Positions 6,679-14,990 of a DNA stretch of 64,000 nt are shown one piece after another. The notes under the pieces are model-generated. The model did no database searches. It was not told the DNA's origin and saw only the letters and a list, made by a program, of their open reading frames with translations. The position numbers were made by a program, and so were the translations under genes. The stretch's first letter is position 1. Every line of letters starts with the position of its first letter. Source of the stretch: CAYVRJ01 sp964453645 (GTDB taxonomy: Bacteria > Bacillota > Clostridia > Christensenellales > JAWKQI01); contig CAYVRJ010000007.1 in the NCBI GenBank assembly GCA_964453645.1, positions 62,001 to 126,000 on the forward strand. The letters are read 5' to 3'.

Positions 6679-8168
6679 GTTATAGCTGCGGGGTTGTGAT
6701 ATACCACTTGCTGATAAGAGCGGTAGGTATTTTCACCCCCGAACTGTTCCCGCTTAATGGCTTTGCCATCCTTATACCACGTTTTGGTGACGATGGCCTT
6801 TTGGCCTGCTCTGCCCTTCACCCACACAACGCTCTCCCCAGGAGGGATGGCCTTGCCGTCGGGGGTTTTTGTGGCTTCGATGACCTTTTCTGCTGGTTGG
6901 GAGATGCTGCCCGTGCGCTTGGAAGTGAAGTCCACTTTGTCGTACTCGGGGGGGAATTTAGGGCCGTAAATGCTTGCATAGACTTTGTCACCCGAAACGT
7001 AACTCTCGATATACACCGGGAATTCGTAGGGATTTTTTAACTTTAAATCCTGACCGCCGGTGTTGATGGTGGCATCTAAGCCGATGGGCACATAGGTGGA
7101 GGGAATGGAATGGGGGATACGCTCCACAATTTCAAGCTCCGAACGGATGGCAGCGTTGTACAGGGTTGTGGACACTTGGCACACCCCGCCTCCGGCCTGC
7201 ATCTCAAACCGTCCTCCGGTGATGCCGTTGGCGTCCCGCCAGCCAAGAGAATTTTTCCTGGGCCCAGCCTCTTCGTTGATAGACCAAGTTTCTCCCGGCA
7301 TAATCACGACGCCGTTGATCATGCCCGAAAGCTTTTTAATATTGTACACCCGGTTGGGGATACCCAAATCGTCGGTGGAATAAGAACCGAGTTGCACCGT
7401 GTTTTCCTTGAGCATTTGCTCGGTGATTTTCGGTTGGGTCACAGTGACAGGGGCATCGATTTTATTAAAGCGCTGTTCGTCCACTTCGGTGAGCAACAGG
7501 CCAGCAAGTTTGGTTAAATCGATGTCGTAACCCACCACTTCTTTTTCATACGTAAATTTATTCTTTTCCTTGGGGTTAAATTTTGCCGATGCATCCCTTG
7601 GAGCCACATTTAAATCTTCCAAGGCTTCGGTTAATTTTTTAATATCGTTGTTGTCGTATATAAACTTGGTGTTAAAGTTTGCGTTGCCCGACAAAGCCAT
7701 TTCCTGCTCGGACTTACGCTTGTCGTAATCCCCCGAGTTGGCAAAGGCCAGTGCCATTTCCACCACTTCGTCCACGTCGGTGACAATGCCTAAATCCTGT
7801 GCGGAAAAGGTGTGTTCCGCATCGATGACGGATATGCTAATTTGTGTTTCCTTTAGTTTCTTTTCCACGTCGGCATAGATTAACTCCCTTGCCTCGGTTG
7901 CAGTTTTGTTGGAAAGGTCAATGCCGTTGACAGTGAGTCCGTTTGCTAACTTAAAATCGTCGATTACAAAATTGTCTGCATCGGGAGACAATACGATCTC
8001 CGAGCGGTAAAACATATATCCTGCGCCAATCAGTGCAACGCCTAAAACGCACACCAAAACGATGAGGGTTGTGCGAAACCCTTTTCTCTTGGGCAGCCTT
8101 ACTTCTTCCACTGCGTCTATGTTTTGTTGGCTCTGTTGCTCTCGAATTTCGTTCACGTAATACTCCAT
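6672..8168 (-). CDS. VanW-family cell-surface protein with C-terminal G5 domain
   Basis: 498 residues. A short cytoplasmic N-terminus is followed by one transmembrane helix (about 32-54). An extracytoplasmic region with a YoaR-like putative peptidoglycan-binding part comes next, then a VanW domain (about 270-400; GETWSINEEAGPRK, GGGVCQVSTTLYNAA, ERIPHSIPSTYVPIG) and a G5-like C-terminal segment (about 415-490). Such proteins are anchored outside the membrane and are linked to cell-wall binding; VanW's exact function is unknown. The ATG at 8168 follows acggagga. A GTG four codons later is an alternative, because the upstream repeat module places ggag at the right distance for it. Confidence 0.88.
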   Translation of the reverse strand: MEYYVNEIREQQSQQNIDAVEEVRLPKRKGFRTTLIVLVCVLGVALIGAGYMFYRSEIVLSPDADNFVIDDFKLANGLTVNGIDLSNKTATEARELIYADVEKKLKETQISISVIDAEHTFSAQDLGIVTDVDEVVEMALAFANSGDYDKRKSEQEMALSGNANFNTKFIYDNNDIKKLTEALEDLNVAPRDASAKFNPKEKNKFTYEKEVVGYDIDLTKLAGLLLTEVDEQRFNKIDAPVTVTQPKITEQMLKENTVQLGSYSTDDLGIPNRVYNIKKLSGMINGVVIMPGETWSINEEAGPRKNSLGWRDANGITGGRFEMQAGGGVCQVSTTLYNAAIRSELEIVERIPHSIPSTYVPIGLDATINTGGQDLKLKNPYEFPVYIESYVSGDKVYASIYGPKFPPEYDKVDFTSKRTGSISQPAEKVIEATKTPDGKAIPPGESVVWVKGRAGQKAIVTKTWYKDGKAIKREQFGGENTYRSYQQVVYHNPAAITQ

Positions 8169-8226
8169 TCCTCCGTTTCACTTACGGAACAAATAATCAT
8201 TTAAACAATCTTGCACGTAAAACTCC
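8169..8226 (-). repeat. Start-proximal leader repeat module (VanW gene copy)
   Basis: Read on the minus strand, this leader carries ggagttttacgtg, then ttgtttaaatgattatttgt, the hairpin ccgtaagtgaaacgg, and finally aatggagt at the start codon. The same ~58-bp module stands three times in tandem before the E2 gene at 57766-57941 and once, shortened, before asnB. Confidence 0.75.
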
Positions 8227-8311
8227 ACTGACTCCACGCACTTACTCTTCTATAGTATACGAAATGAGTGAGCGAATAAACCCCCAAAAGGGTGTTTTGA
8301 CTAAAAATTTA

Positions 8312-8704
8312 CTATTTATTAATGATTTGAACCATCACTTTTCGGTTTCGGGGGCCATCGAATTCACAAAAGTAAATGCTCTGCCAAGTGCCAAGCTGCA
8401 ATTCGTTGCCGTGTGCGAAAACTTGCACGCTGCTGCCCGTGAGCAATGTCTTTAAGTGTGCATCGGAGTTGTGTTCGAAGTGGTGAAATCCATCGTTGGG
8501 CACCATGCGGTTGAGACCAAAGAGAAGGTCTCGCCGAACGTCCGGGTCTCCGTTTTCGTTAATGGTGACACCGGCAGTGGTGTGGGGAATATAAACAGTA
8601 ACAATACCCTCAAAAGTACCACTCTCCTTGAGCACTTCTCTCACCTTTTGGGTGATGTCTATGAATTCGCAGTGGGCGTTGGATTGCACAGCAAAGGTTT
8701 TCAC
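8312..8704 (-). CDS. YjbQ/UPF0047 family protein (secondary thiamine-phosphate synthase-like)
   Basis: 130 residues covering the complete YjbQ fold, with the family signature PHTTAGVTINENGDPDV near residue 40 and the HNSDAHLK and GTWQSIYFCEFDGPRNR blocks. The conserved His and Asp residues form the metal/phosphate pocket. Some members show weak thiamine-phosphate synthase activity, but the true role is unsettled. It starts with GTG at 8704, overlapping the rex stop (GTGA) with ggaggt 9 nt upstream, so it is the second gene of a rex-yjbQ operon and is probably redox-controlled. An aaacaccc/gggggttt hairpin follows the stop. Confidence 0.88.
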   Translation of the reverse strand: MKTFAVQSNAHCEFIDITQKVREVLKESGTFEGIVTVYIPHTTAGVTINENGDPDVRRDLLFGLNRMVPNDGFHHFEHNSDAHLKTLLTGSSVQVFAHGNELQLGTWQSIYFCEFDGPRNRKVMVQIINK

Positions 8705-9309
8705 GATTCCTTGACCTCCGTTTCATTAAACATCGCAAATTTTAAATAGTTTAAACTGTCACTCAAATGAACGTTTTCCACACAGGCTGTGGTGGAAATC
8801 TCGGTGGGAGCAAAGTTCCAAATGCCCTTCACGCCTGCCCGGGTGAGCATATCTGCAATGGATTGGGCGCAAGATTTGGGTGCGGCAATGATGCCGATTT
8901 CGATGTTATTCTCTTTTACGTAGTCCACCAACTCATCCATGGGGCGCACACCGCCGATGTTTTGGGCGGGGTCGAACATTGCTTCGATGGAGATGCCCTC
9001 CTGCAAGAACCCGGCATAGTTTTTTAAGGCGAGGCCGATGTTGCCGGCACCTACGATGACTGCACGGGTGACAATATCTTTGCCTAAAATTTTATTGAGC
9101 TCGGACAAGAGTTTATCCACGGAGTAACCGTAACCCTGCTGGCCGAAGCCACCGAAGTAGTTGAGGTCACGGCGAATTTGAGAAGCGTTAATGGAAAGGT
9201 CTCGGCTCATGGTTTCGGAGCTGATTTTATTCACTTTGCCCAAAAGTTCGCTTAAATATCTATGGTATTTTGGCAGACGGCGAATGACCGCTTCGGGTAT
9301 TTTCTCCAT
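8701..9309 (-). CDS. rex: Redox-sensing transcriptional repressor Rex
   Basis: 202 residues from the ATG at 9309. The N-terminal winged helix (IPEAVIRRLPKYHRYL, SRDLSINASQIRRDLNYFG) is followed by a Rossmann NAD(H)-binding domain with VGAGNIGLAL, and a C-terminal swapped helix (LNYLKFAMF). Rex senses the NADH/NAD+ ratio and represses fermentation and hydrogen genes when NADH is low. I chose 9309 because it is preceded by cgagg and begins exactly like other Rex proteins. An upstream ATG at 9327 lacks a ribosome site and overlaps a Rex-like half-site (ttgtga, 9332-9337), which suggests autoregulation. Confidence 0.95.
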   Translation of the reverse strand: MEKIPEAVIRRLPKYHRYLSELLGKVNKISSETMSRDLSINASQIRRDLNYFGGFGQQGYGYSVDKLLSELNKILGKDIVTRAVIVGAGNIGLALKNYAGFLQEGISIEAMFDPAQNIGGVRPMDELVDYVKENNIEIGIIAAPKSCAQSIADMLTRAGVKGIWNFAPTEISTTACVENVHLSDSLNYLKFAMFNETEVKES

Positions 9310-9414
9310 GCAAACAACCTCGTTCATTTTATCACAATTTAGTATACACCTTTGTCCCACTTTTGTACAGCAAATAATAATTTTTAAAAGAAACAAGGTC
9401 GACTGCTCCTCTCC

Positions 9415-9594
9415 CTTGAACCCCCACAAGCTTTACGGCTGAGTCCTGCACCCTTGCCGCAAAAGGTTATCCTTTTCTAAGGCTTATCTTATAAAAAACA
9501 TTTAGCAAAGCGGCAGCGTTGCGACAAAAAGATTTTAGGGTTTTTAGGAGACTTTTTTCAAAAAGTCCCTAAACGGGGTTTGGGGCAGAGAATA
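9415..9594. repeat. Modular palindromic repeat cluster, copy 4 (degenerate)
   Basis: Carries recognisable but decayed modules: acggctgagtcctgcaccc, a gcaaaaggttatccttttc variant of the gcaaagc hairpin, gcaaagcggcagcgttgc, and aaaagtccctaaacgggg next to ggggtttgggg. It separates rex from the micro-protein gene. Confidence 0.75.
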
Positions 9595-9601
9595 CAAGAA
9601 A

Positions 9602-9627
9602 GGAGAGCAGAATAACCACTGCTCTCC
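9602..9627 (-). terminator. Intrinsic terminator of the Asn/Gln-rich micro-gene
   Basis: A perfect 9-bp hairpin (ggagagcag / ctgctctcc, 8-nt loop), followed on the minus strand by tttcttgt. It lies 21 bp after the stop codon of the gene at 9649-9759. Confidence 0.8.
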
Positions 9628-9648
9628 CTACGTTACGCCTCGTTAGAC

Positions 9649-9759
9649 TTAGTAATTGTCTTGGTTGTCCTGGTTTTGGTTTTTATTCTGGCGGTTCTTG
9701 TTTTGGTTCTGGTTCTTGTTTGTGTTTGTGTTGTTGTTATTGTTGTTGTAGTTGTCCAT
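9649..9759 (-). CDS. 36-residue Asn/Gln-rich micro-protein
   Basis: From ATG 9759 the frame reads MDNYNNNNNNTNTNKNQNQN and continues with alternating N/Q/K/R to the end QDNQDNY. It is flanked by a good Shine-Dalgarno (aaaggag, 11 nt upstream) and an intrinsic terminator just downstream, which is the case for a real gene. Two thirds of the residues are Asn or Gln, encoded by AAC/AAT/CAA/CAG-rich DNA. Such low-complexity peptides are found in Clostridia without known function; a spore, coat or matrix role is only a guess. No promoter stands out. Confidence 0.65.
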   Translation of the reverse strand: MDNYNNNNNNTNTNKNQNQNKNRQNKNQNQDNQDNY

Positions 9760-9856
9760 TAGAATAAAACTCCTTTCTCCTCTTGTTATAATCTTAGTAT
9801 TTGCTCATTTTAAAAAAATAATCGCTCAAATATTAGGTTAATTTTTTAAATTTTTC

Positions 9857-9885
9857 TTGCACTTAGTTTTCTTTTTTTTTATAAT
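9857..9885 (+). promoter_or_regulatory. Sigma-A promoter immediately upstream of cobT
   Basis: TTGCAC (9857-9862), a 17-bp spacer, and TATAAT (9880-9885). The cobT ATG begins at 9892, where transcription would be expected to start, so the mRNA is predicted to be leaderless or nearly so. Confidence 0.75.
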
Positions 9886-9891
9886 CAAATC

Positions 9892-10998
9892 ATGGATATA
9901 TTCGAACTCAACCAAATAATATCACACATAAAACCTCTCGATTCTAGTATGATGTTGAAAGCGAAGAAGTATTCCGATAATCTCATTAAACCTCTAAAAA
10001 GCCTTGGCGTTTTAGAAGATATTAGTGTGCAACTATCTGGAATTTTTGGAAAAATCAACAATTCAATTAAAAACCCATCTATTTTAGTGCTGTGTGCCGA
10101 CAACGGCGTCTATGAAGAGGGCGTGGCACTCACGCCCCAAAACGTCAGCGCACTGCAAGCGGTGAACACGGTGCGGGGTAAAACGGGCATTGCCGTGCTG
10201 GCGAAAAGCTGCGGGTGCTCCGTGAAGGTTTACGACGTGGGACTTATTTGTGACACCTCCCACAAAGACATCGTCACAGCCAAAACAAGAAACTCCACCA
10301 ACAATATTGTAAAAACCGATGCCTTTGTTGTATCAGATGCACTGGCTGCCATAAACGTTGGGTTTCACGCTGTGAAAGAACTGGTGCAGTCGGGCACAAA
10401 TGTCATCGGCATTGGAGAGATTGGCATCGGCAACACCACCACATCGGCAGCCATCGTTTCGCTGTATACGGGATATGAACCTGAACAAATTGTGGGAAAA
10501 GGGGCAGGACTTTCCAATTCAGCTTACGCACACAAAATTCAAGTGGTGAAAACCGCTCTTAAGCGTTCTAAACCCGAAAAGGCAAAACCGTTGGAGGTGC
10601 TGTGTAAGGTGGGTGGATTGGACATTGCCGCAATGACGGGTGCGTTTCTCGGCTGTGCGTATTTTCAAATTCCCGCCGTCATCGACGGATTTATTTCGGC
10701 AGCAGCAGCCATTTTAGCCCATGGGTTTAACCCATTGTGCAGGGACTATATGTTTGCCTCCCACGCTTCTTTGGAAAACGGGTATGCCGCCGCAATGGAG
10801 CACTTGCAGTTAAAACCATTTTTAAATTTAAACATGCGGTTGGGTGAGGGCAGCGGCTGTCCCCTGGCCATCAGCATTATGAAAAACGCCTGTGACATAT
10901 TTGCACACATGGGTAATTTCGACGATGACTTATCCGAAGTGACCAGTGCCTATTTAAAAACCGTGGATGAGAAAGAACAATTCGAATATTTAAAATAA
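9892..10998 (+). CDS. cobT: Nicotinate-nucleotide:dimethylbenzimidazole phosphoribosyltransferase CobT
   Basis: 368 residues matching CobT: LKSLGVLEDISVQLSGI near residue 36, a CADNGVYEEGV nucleotide-binding loop, GEIGIGNTTTSAA, VGKGAGL, and the catalytic glutamate E319 in MRLGEGSGC (E317 in the Salmonella enzyme). It activates the lower ligand of cobamides by forming an alpha-ribotide. No Shine-Dalgarno precedes the ATG, and the -10 box ends 6 bp before it, implying leaderless translation. The first ~200 bp are more AT-rich than the rest. No other cobalamin gene is nearby; an FGGY kinase follows after 10 bp. Confidence 0.95.
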   Translation: MDIFELNQIISHIKPLDSSMMLKAKKYSDNLIKPLKSLGVLEDISVQLSGIFGKINNSIKNPSILVLCADNGVYEEGVALTPQNVSALQAVNTVRGKTGIAVLAKSCGCSVKVYDVGLICDTSHKDIVTAKTRNSTNNIVKTDAFVVSDALAAINVGFHAVKELVQSGTNVIGIGEIGIGNTTTSAAIVSLYTGYEPEQIVGKGAGLSNSAYAHKIQVVKTALKRSKPEKAKPLEVLCKVGGLDIAAMTGAFLGCAYFQIPAVIDGFISAAAAILAHGFNPLCRDYMFASHASLENGYAAAMEHLQLKPFLNLNMRLGEGSGCPLAISIMKNACDIFAHMGNFDDDLSEVTSAYLKTVDEKEQFEYLK

Positions 10999-11008
10999 GG
11001 AGGGGCAT

Positions 11009-12517
11009 ATGAAATACATCTTAGCCCACGACTTTGGCACCACAGGGGACAAAGCCACCTTGTTCGACGAATACGGCGCCCTGCACTACAGTGCGACCTA
11101 TAGCTACACCCCGGACTACTTGCGGGACGGCTGGGTGGAACAGCAACCCGAATACTGGATCGAAGCCTTTGTTGCCACCACCAAACTGTTTTTGGAAAAA
11201 GTGAAAGCGGAGGACATCGCCGTCATCTCCTTTAGCGGGCAGATGAACGGCTGTTTGTGTATCGACGGGCAGGGTAAGGCCTTGCACCCCCACATCATCT
11301 GGGCGGATTCCCGTGCAACCGAACAAAACGACAAACTGCGCCTGGACATCGGCGATCAGGTGTATTATAAAGAGACGGGCATACGCCTAACCCCCACCAG
11401 CTCCCTGCAAAAGCTCATGTGGGTGCGGGACAACCTGCCCGAAGTGTATGAGAAGACGTATAAAATGCTCAACGCCAAGGACTACGTGTGTTATGTGCTC
11501 ACGGGTAACATTGCAACGGATTATTCGGATGCGTCCCTGACCGGTGCGTTTAACATCACAAAATACGCTTGGTCGGACGACGTGCTGCACGCTGCGGGTA
11601 TCGGCAGAGACAAATTACCCGACATCATCCCCTCCACTCAAGTTGTGGGACATGTAACCAAAGACATTGCGGAGTTTATCGGCTTAAAACCCGGCACACC
11701 CGTGGTGATCGGCGGGGGAGACGGAGCCTGTGCGGGAGTGGGTGCCATGAGTGTCTCACCCGGGGTGAGTTACGTATACATGGGTTCGTCGGGGTGGATG
11801 GCCACGGCCAGCCGCAAACCTGTGTTGGACGAAGGCATGCGCACCCTCAACATGGCCCACATCGTACCCAACTTGGTGTGCCCCTTGGCACCCATGCAGG
11901 CGGGAGGTGGTTCCCTCACTTGGCTGAAGGAAACCTTGTGCGGGGAAGAAACCCTTGTGGCACAGGATGCGGGCAGAAGCCCCTACGAGTTGATAGAAGA
12001 GTTAGCAATGAACAGCCCGGCGGGGGCCAACGGCGTCACCTTTTTACCCTATTTGCTGGGGGAACGCTCCCCCCGCTGGAACGACTACGCCACAGCCGCT
12101 TTCCTCGGCCTTCGCATGGAGACCAACAAGTGCGACATCAGCCGCAGTGTGCTGGAGGGCGTTGCGTTGAATGTACGCTGTGTGCTGGAGATTTTTAAAA
12201 AGCATGTGGAGATCGGCAGTGTGGTGCTCATCGGCGGAGGAGCCAGAATGAACTTGTGGCGGTCTATCATTGCACAGGTGCTGGGGGTGGAAATCCAAAA
12301 ACCCGAGAATCTGGAAGAAGCCACTTCCTTGGGCGCAGCCTTCACGGGGGGCGTGGGCATTGGTTTGTTCAGCTCCTTTGAGCGGATTAAGACCATTGTA
12401 AAGATTGAGGACACCATCTACCCCGATAACCTAAACGAAGGGGTGTATAACAAAAAGTTTGTCCTGTTCAACCAGTTGTACGAGGCGCTCTACCCCTTGT
12501 ATTCCATGATGCGCTGA
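11009..12517 (+). CDS. FGGY-family carbohydrate kinase (xylulokinase-like)
   Basis: 502 residues with the FGGY kinase fold. The N-terminal phosphate-1 loop is DFGTTGDKATLFDEYG, the sugar-binding region contains SGQMNG and WADSRA, and the C-terminal ATPase half has GGGDGACAGVGA, MGSSGWM and LIGGGARMNLWRSIIAQ. FGGY kinases phosphorylate a sugar or polyol with ATP in the cytosol; xylulose is likely but specificity cannot be fixed by eye. It has a strong Shine-Dalgarno (aaggagggg) and lies 10 bp after cobT, so the two are probably one transcript. That is an unusual partnership. Confidence 0.88.
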   Translation: MKYILAHDFGTTGDKATLFDEYGALHYSATYSYTPDYLRDGWVEQQPEYWIEAFVATTKLFLEKVKAEDIAVISFSGQMNGCLCIDGQGKALHPHIIWADSRATEQNDKLRLDIGDQVYYKETGIRLTPTSSLQKLMWVRDNLPEVYEKTYKMLNAKDYVCYVLTGNIATDYSDASLTGAFNITKYAWSDDVLHAAGIGRDKLPDIIPSTQVVGHVTKDIAEFIGLKPGTPVVIGGGDGACAGVGAMSVSPGVSYVYMGSSGWMATASRKPVLDEGMRTLNMAHIVPNLVCPLAPMQAGGGSLTWLKETLCGEETLVAQDAGRSPYELIEELAMNSPAGANGVTFLPYLLGERSPRWNDYATAAFLGLRMETNKCDISRSVLEGVALNVRCVLEIFKKHVEIGSVVLIGGGARMNLWRSIIAQVLGVEIQKPENLEEATSLGAAFTGGVGIGLFSSFERIKTIVKIEDTIYPDNLNEGVYNKKFVLFNQLYEALYPLYSMMR

Positions 12518-12608
12518 ATATGTTTTACAAATTCGTTACTTTTTTATTACGGAAATGTGTAGTATAATACAACTATATAGATAAAAAAACCAAAATTGGG
12601 GAGTTGTC

Positions 12609-14153
12609 ATGAGGTCGATCAAAAGGAGAACCAAAAAGAAAGATTTTCTCTTTTATTATAATTATGCAAAGGATTGGATCACGGCTAATATAAAGATAAC
12701 AATTGGTGCGGGTAGCGCACTGGTTGTGGTGTTGGCACTGATTTTAATCTTGTCGGGCGGTGGAACGGAGGAAGTTTTACCCGCAACCTACACCCTGCAG
12801 ACGGAGGACATGCCTGAGGCGGTGGCGATGAATGAAGAAGAACCCCCGTTGCCCACGGTCACTGTTGAGCCGGAGGAGAGCGAAGTGGCCAGAGTGCAGG
12901 AACGCCTCACCGAACTGAGTTTCATGGACGATGACGAACCCATGACTGTGTTTAATGCGGTGATAAAAGAGGCCATCCAGAAGTTTCAGCAAAAACACGA
13001 TTTGGAGCAAACCGGAGAATTAGACGAAGCCACAAAAGCCAAGCTCTTTTCATCCGAAGCACAAAAATATATGATCACCATAGGAGACCAGGGGAACGAT
13101 GTAAACGAAGTGCAAATGCGTTTAAACGAACTGGGTTACTTAAAGGTGGTCACCGACTACTACGGTACCGACACCCAAGCGGCTGTGAAGCGGTTTCAAG
13201 AGCGCAACGGCCTGGCGGTAGACGGTGCAGTGGGGGATATCACCAAAGAGATGCTCTATTCGGAGAGCGCCAAAGCCGATGCCATTTCCATGGGCACATC
13301 GGGGGACGATGTGTTAAAGCTGCAAAATCGGCTAAAGGAACTGGGGTATTTAACATCCACCCCCGATGGCAAATATGGCAAAGATACAGTGAATGCGGTG
13401 AAAGCCTTTCAGCAAAAGACGGGGCTGATCGCCGACGGGCATGTTGGCCCTGCCACATCCACTGCCATTTTTTCCAAGGAGGCACAGGCTAACGCAGTGG
13501 TGCTGGGGGACAATGGCACTTCGGTTGTCAACGTGCAAAAGCAGTTGATCTCTTTAAAATATATGAGTGGCAAGGCAGACGGATATTTTGGTTCGGGCAC
13601 CGAGAAGGCAGTGAAAGAGTTTCAAAAGAACAACAAACTCACCGCAGACGGCAAAGTGGGTGCCATGACGATGAACGTACTGCTCTCCAAAAACGCCAAG
13701 TCTGCCGCCAAGAGCAGCGGCACTTCTTCGGGCAACAGCAAGAAGGAGAGCAGTGCCGATTCGGGTGGCACGCTCAAAGAGCCGGACGAGGGGCGTGTTT
13801 CTGCCCTTCTCTCAACGGCTCAATCCCTGTTGGGCACGCCCTATGTGAAGGCGGGAAAAAGCCCTGCTGGGTTTGATTGTTCGGGATTTGTTTACTGGTG
13901 TTTAAACTCTGTTGGGGTTCCCCAGGGATATATGACATCGGGGTCTTGGGCGAAGACGAAAAAGTATCCCAAGATTGGAAGCCTTAGTAAGGCGCGTGCG
14001 GGGGATATTTTGGTGTTCCGGGGGCATGTGGGCATTGCCCTTGGCGGTGGGCAGATGATCGATGCTTCTTCGGGGAGTGGGCAAGTTCGCATTACGAATC
14101 TTAACACGCCCTACTGGAAGCGAACCTATTTGCGAGGATTTCGGGTATTGTAG
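12609..14153 (+). CDS. Cell-wall hydrolase: four peptidoglycan-binding repeats plus NlpC/P60 peptidase
   Basis: 514 residues. A basic cytoplasmic stub is followed by a signal/anchor helix (about 33-52) and an acidic linker. Four PG_binding_1 repeats occupy about 95-365, each with a Y-G/F-x-x-x-T-x-x-A/V-V-K-x-F-Q-type core. A Ser/Lys-rich linker leads to an NlpC/P60 domain (about 395-514) with catalytic C424 (FDCSGF) and H473 (RGHVGIAL). Such enzymes cut the D-Glu-meso-DAP peptide bond of peptidoglycan outside the cell. A TATAAT box lies at 12563-12568 with a poor -35. A repeat cluster follows the stop. Confidence 0.93.
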   Translation: MRSIKRRTKKKDFLFYYNYAKDWITANIKITIGAGSALVVVLALILILSGGGTEEVLPATYTLQTEDMPEAVAMNEEEPPLPTVTVEPEESEVARVQERLTELSFMDDDEPMTVFNAVIKEAIQKFQQKHDLEQTGELDEATKAKLFSSEAQKYMITIGDQGNDVNEVQMRLNELGYLKVVTDYYGTDTQAAVKRFQERNGLAVDGAVGDITKEMLYSESAKADAISMGTSGDDVLKLQNRLKELGYLTSTPDGKYGKDTVNAVKAFQQKTGLIADGHVGPATSTAIFSKEAQANAVVLGDNGTSVVNVQKQLISLKYMSGKADGYFGSGTEKAVKEFQKNNKLTADGKVGAMTMNVLLSKNAKSAAKSSGTSSGNSKKESSADSGGTLKEPDEGRVSALLSTAQSLLGTPYVKAGKSPAGFDCSGFVYWCLNSVGVPQGYMTSGSWAKTKKYPKIGSLSKARAGDILVFRGHVGIALGGGQMIDASSGSGQVRITNLNTPYWKRTYLRGFRVL

Positions 14154-14159
14154 AGAGAT

Positions 14160-14280
14160 CCACAAGGGGGACTACTCGTCCCCCTTTCACCCCCACGGCT
14201 TACGACTGAGTCCCTGCACCCCTTGTCGCAAATACCAACGCATTTGCTGGCGGGGTTTGGGGTGGAACCCAAATAAAAAA
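14160..14280. repeat. Modular palindromic repeat cluster, copy 5
   Basis: Contains agggggactactcgtccccct, a decayed cttacgactgagtccctgca module, the tgcaccccttgtcgcaaa junction and ggcggggtttggggtgg. It lies between convergent genes; the first hairpin, followed by ttc, may terminate the NlpC/P60 gene. Confidence 0.82.
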
Positions 14281-14282
14281 CG

Positions 14283-14480
14283 TTACCCTTCTTCTTTAAA
14301 AGAAACACAAATCTCCTGCTCGTCCTCCTGCCTGACAAGCGAGAGCAGCAGCTCAATGGCCTTGAGCCGCTCGGGGAACTTAGGCCTTATTTCATCCTCT
14401 CCCCCCTCAAAATAAACCTTCGCTTCGTAAAAAGCCATGCGCTCCAACAGCTCAATAATCTTTAACTTTAGTTCCTTCAT
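14283..14480 (-). CDS. Small hypothetical protein, phage-like context
   Basis: 65 residues, acidic and helical (KELKLKIIELLERMAFYEAK, then RPKFPERLKAIELLLSLV). The ERLKAIELL segment resembles a stretch common in phage terminase small subunits, but the match is too short to name it. Its start overlaps the 3' end of the preceding sigma-like gene by 29 bp, with ggag just before the ATG, indicating tight co-translation. Function unknown. Confidence 0.55.
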   Translation of the reverse strand: MKELKLKIIELLERMAFYEAKVYFEGGEDEIRPKFPERLKAIELLLSLVRQEDEQEICVSFKEEG

Positions 14481-14898
14481 TCATCGCTCCTAACTCCACA
14501 AGTGCGCCATACAACCCCCGCATAACTCTCCGAGATGTCCGGGAAATGGTGGCTTCACTCATAAACCACTTCATGCTGATCTGCGCCCACGTGAGCCTGT
14601 TGATGTATAAATCCCGTAGCAAACCCCCGTGCTCGCTCATTTGAATGAGCTTTTCTGCGTTTTCAATGTCTTGGCGCAGGGTGGTGATGAGCCCGTTTAA
14701 CTCCTCATCGCTGTATCGCTGATAGGGCAGTTGACTCAACGTCGTGCTAAGCACGCTCAGGGAAGAGCGCTGATACACCCGGGCGCACCGTTCGTGTTCC
14801 AAACAGTTGAGCAAATGCTTTCGCTTCTTAAAACTCTTTAAATATTTTTTAACGTAATCCTCTTTATAACTCTCCGTATCCCGCACTATGGCAGACAT
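14452..14898 (-). CDS. Sigma-like helix-turn-helix protein, phage ArpU/DUF1492-like
   Basis: 148 residues from the ATG at 14898, which has an excellent Shine-Dalgarno (aggaggtgatttgc before ATG). The N-terminal two thirds are helical and charged. The C-terminal segment LTWAQISMKWFMSEATISRTSRRVMRGL looks like a sigma-70 region 4 helix-turn-helix, as in late-gene activators of Gram-positive phages. With the small gene after it, it looks like a two-gene remnant of a mobile element or a domesticated regulator. Family assignment is by pattern only. Confidence 0.6.
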   Translation of the reverse strand: MSAIVRDTESYKEDYVKKYLKSFKKRKHLLNCLEHERCARVYQRSSLSVLSTTLSQLPYQRYSDEELNGLITTLRQDIENAEKLIQMSEHGGLLRDLYINRLTWAQISMKWFMSEATISRTSRRVMRGLYGALVELGAMNEGTKVKDY

Positions 14899-14990
14899 GC
14901 AAATCACCTCCTGTACTGTCATTGTAACAAGGGCAGGAGGGGGCACTCAATCACTATGGTGTTGTTTTGCAACGTTCGGCAAACACTCAC

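Noticed and set aside
9310..9429. Longer Rex protein starting in repeat 4
   Set aside because: The extension has no ribosome site and covers the promoter; MEKIPEAV is the family start.
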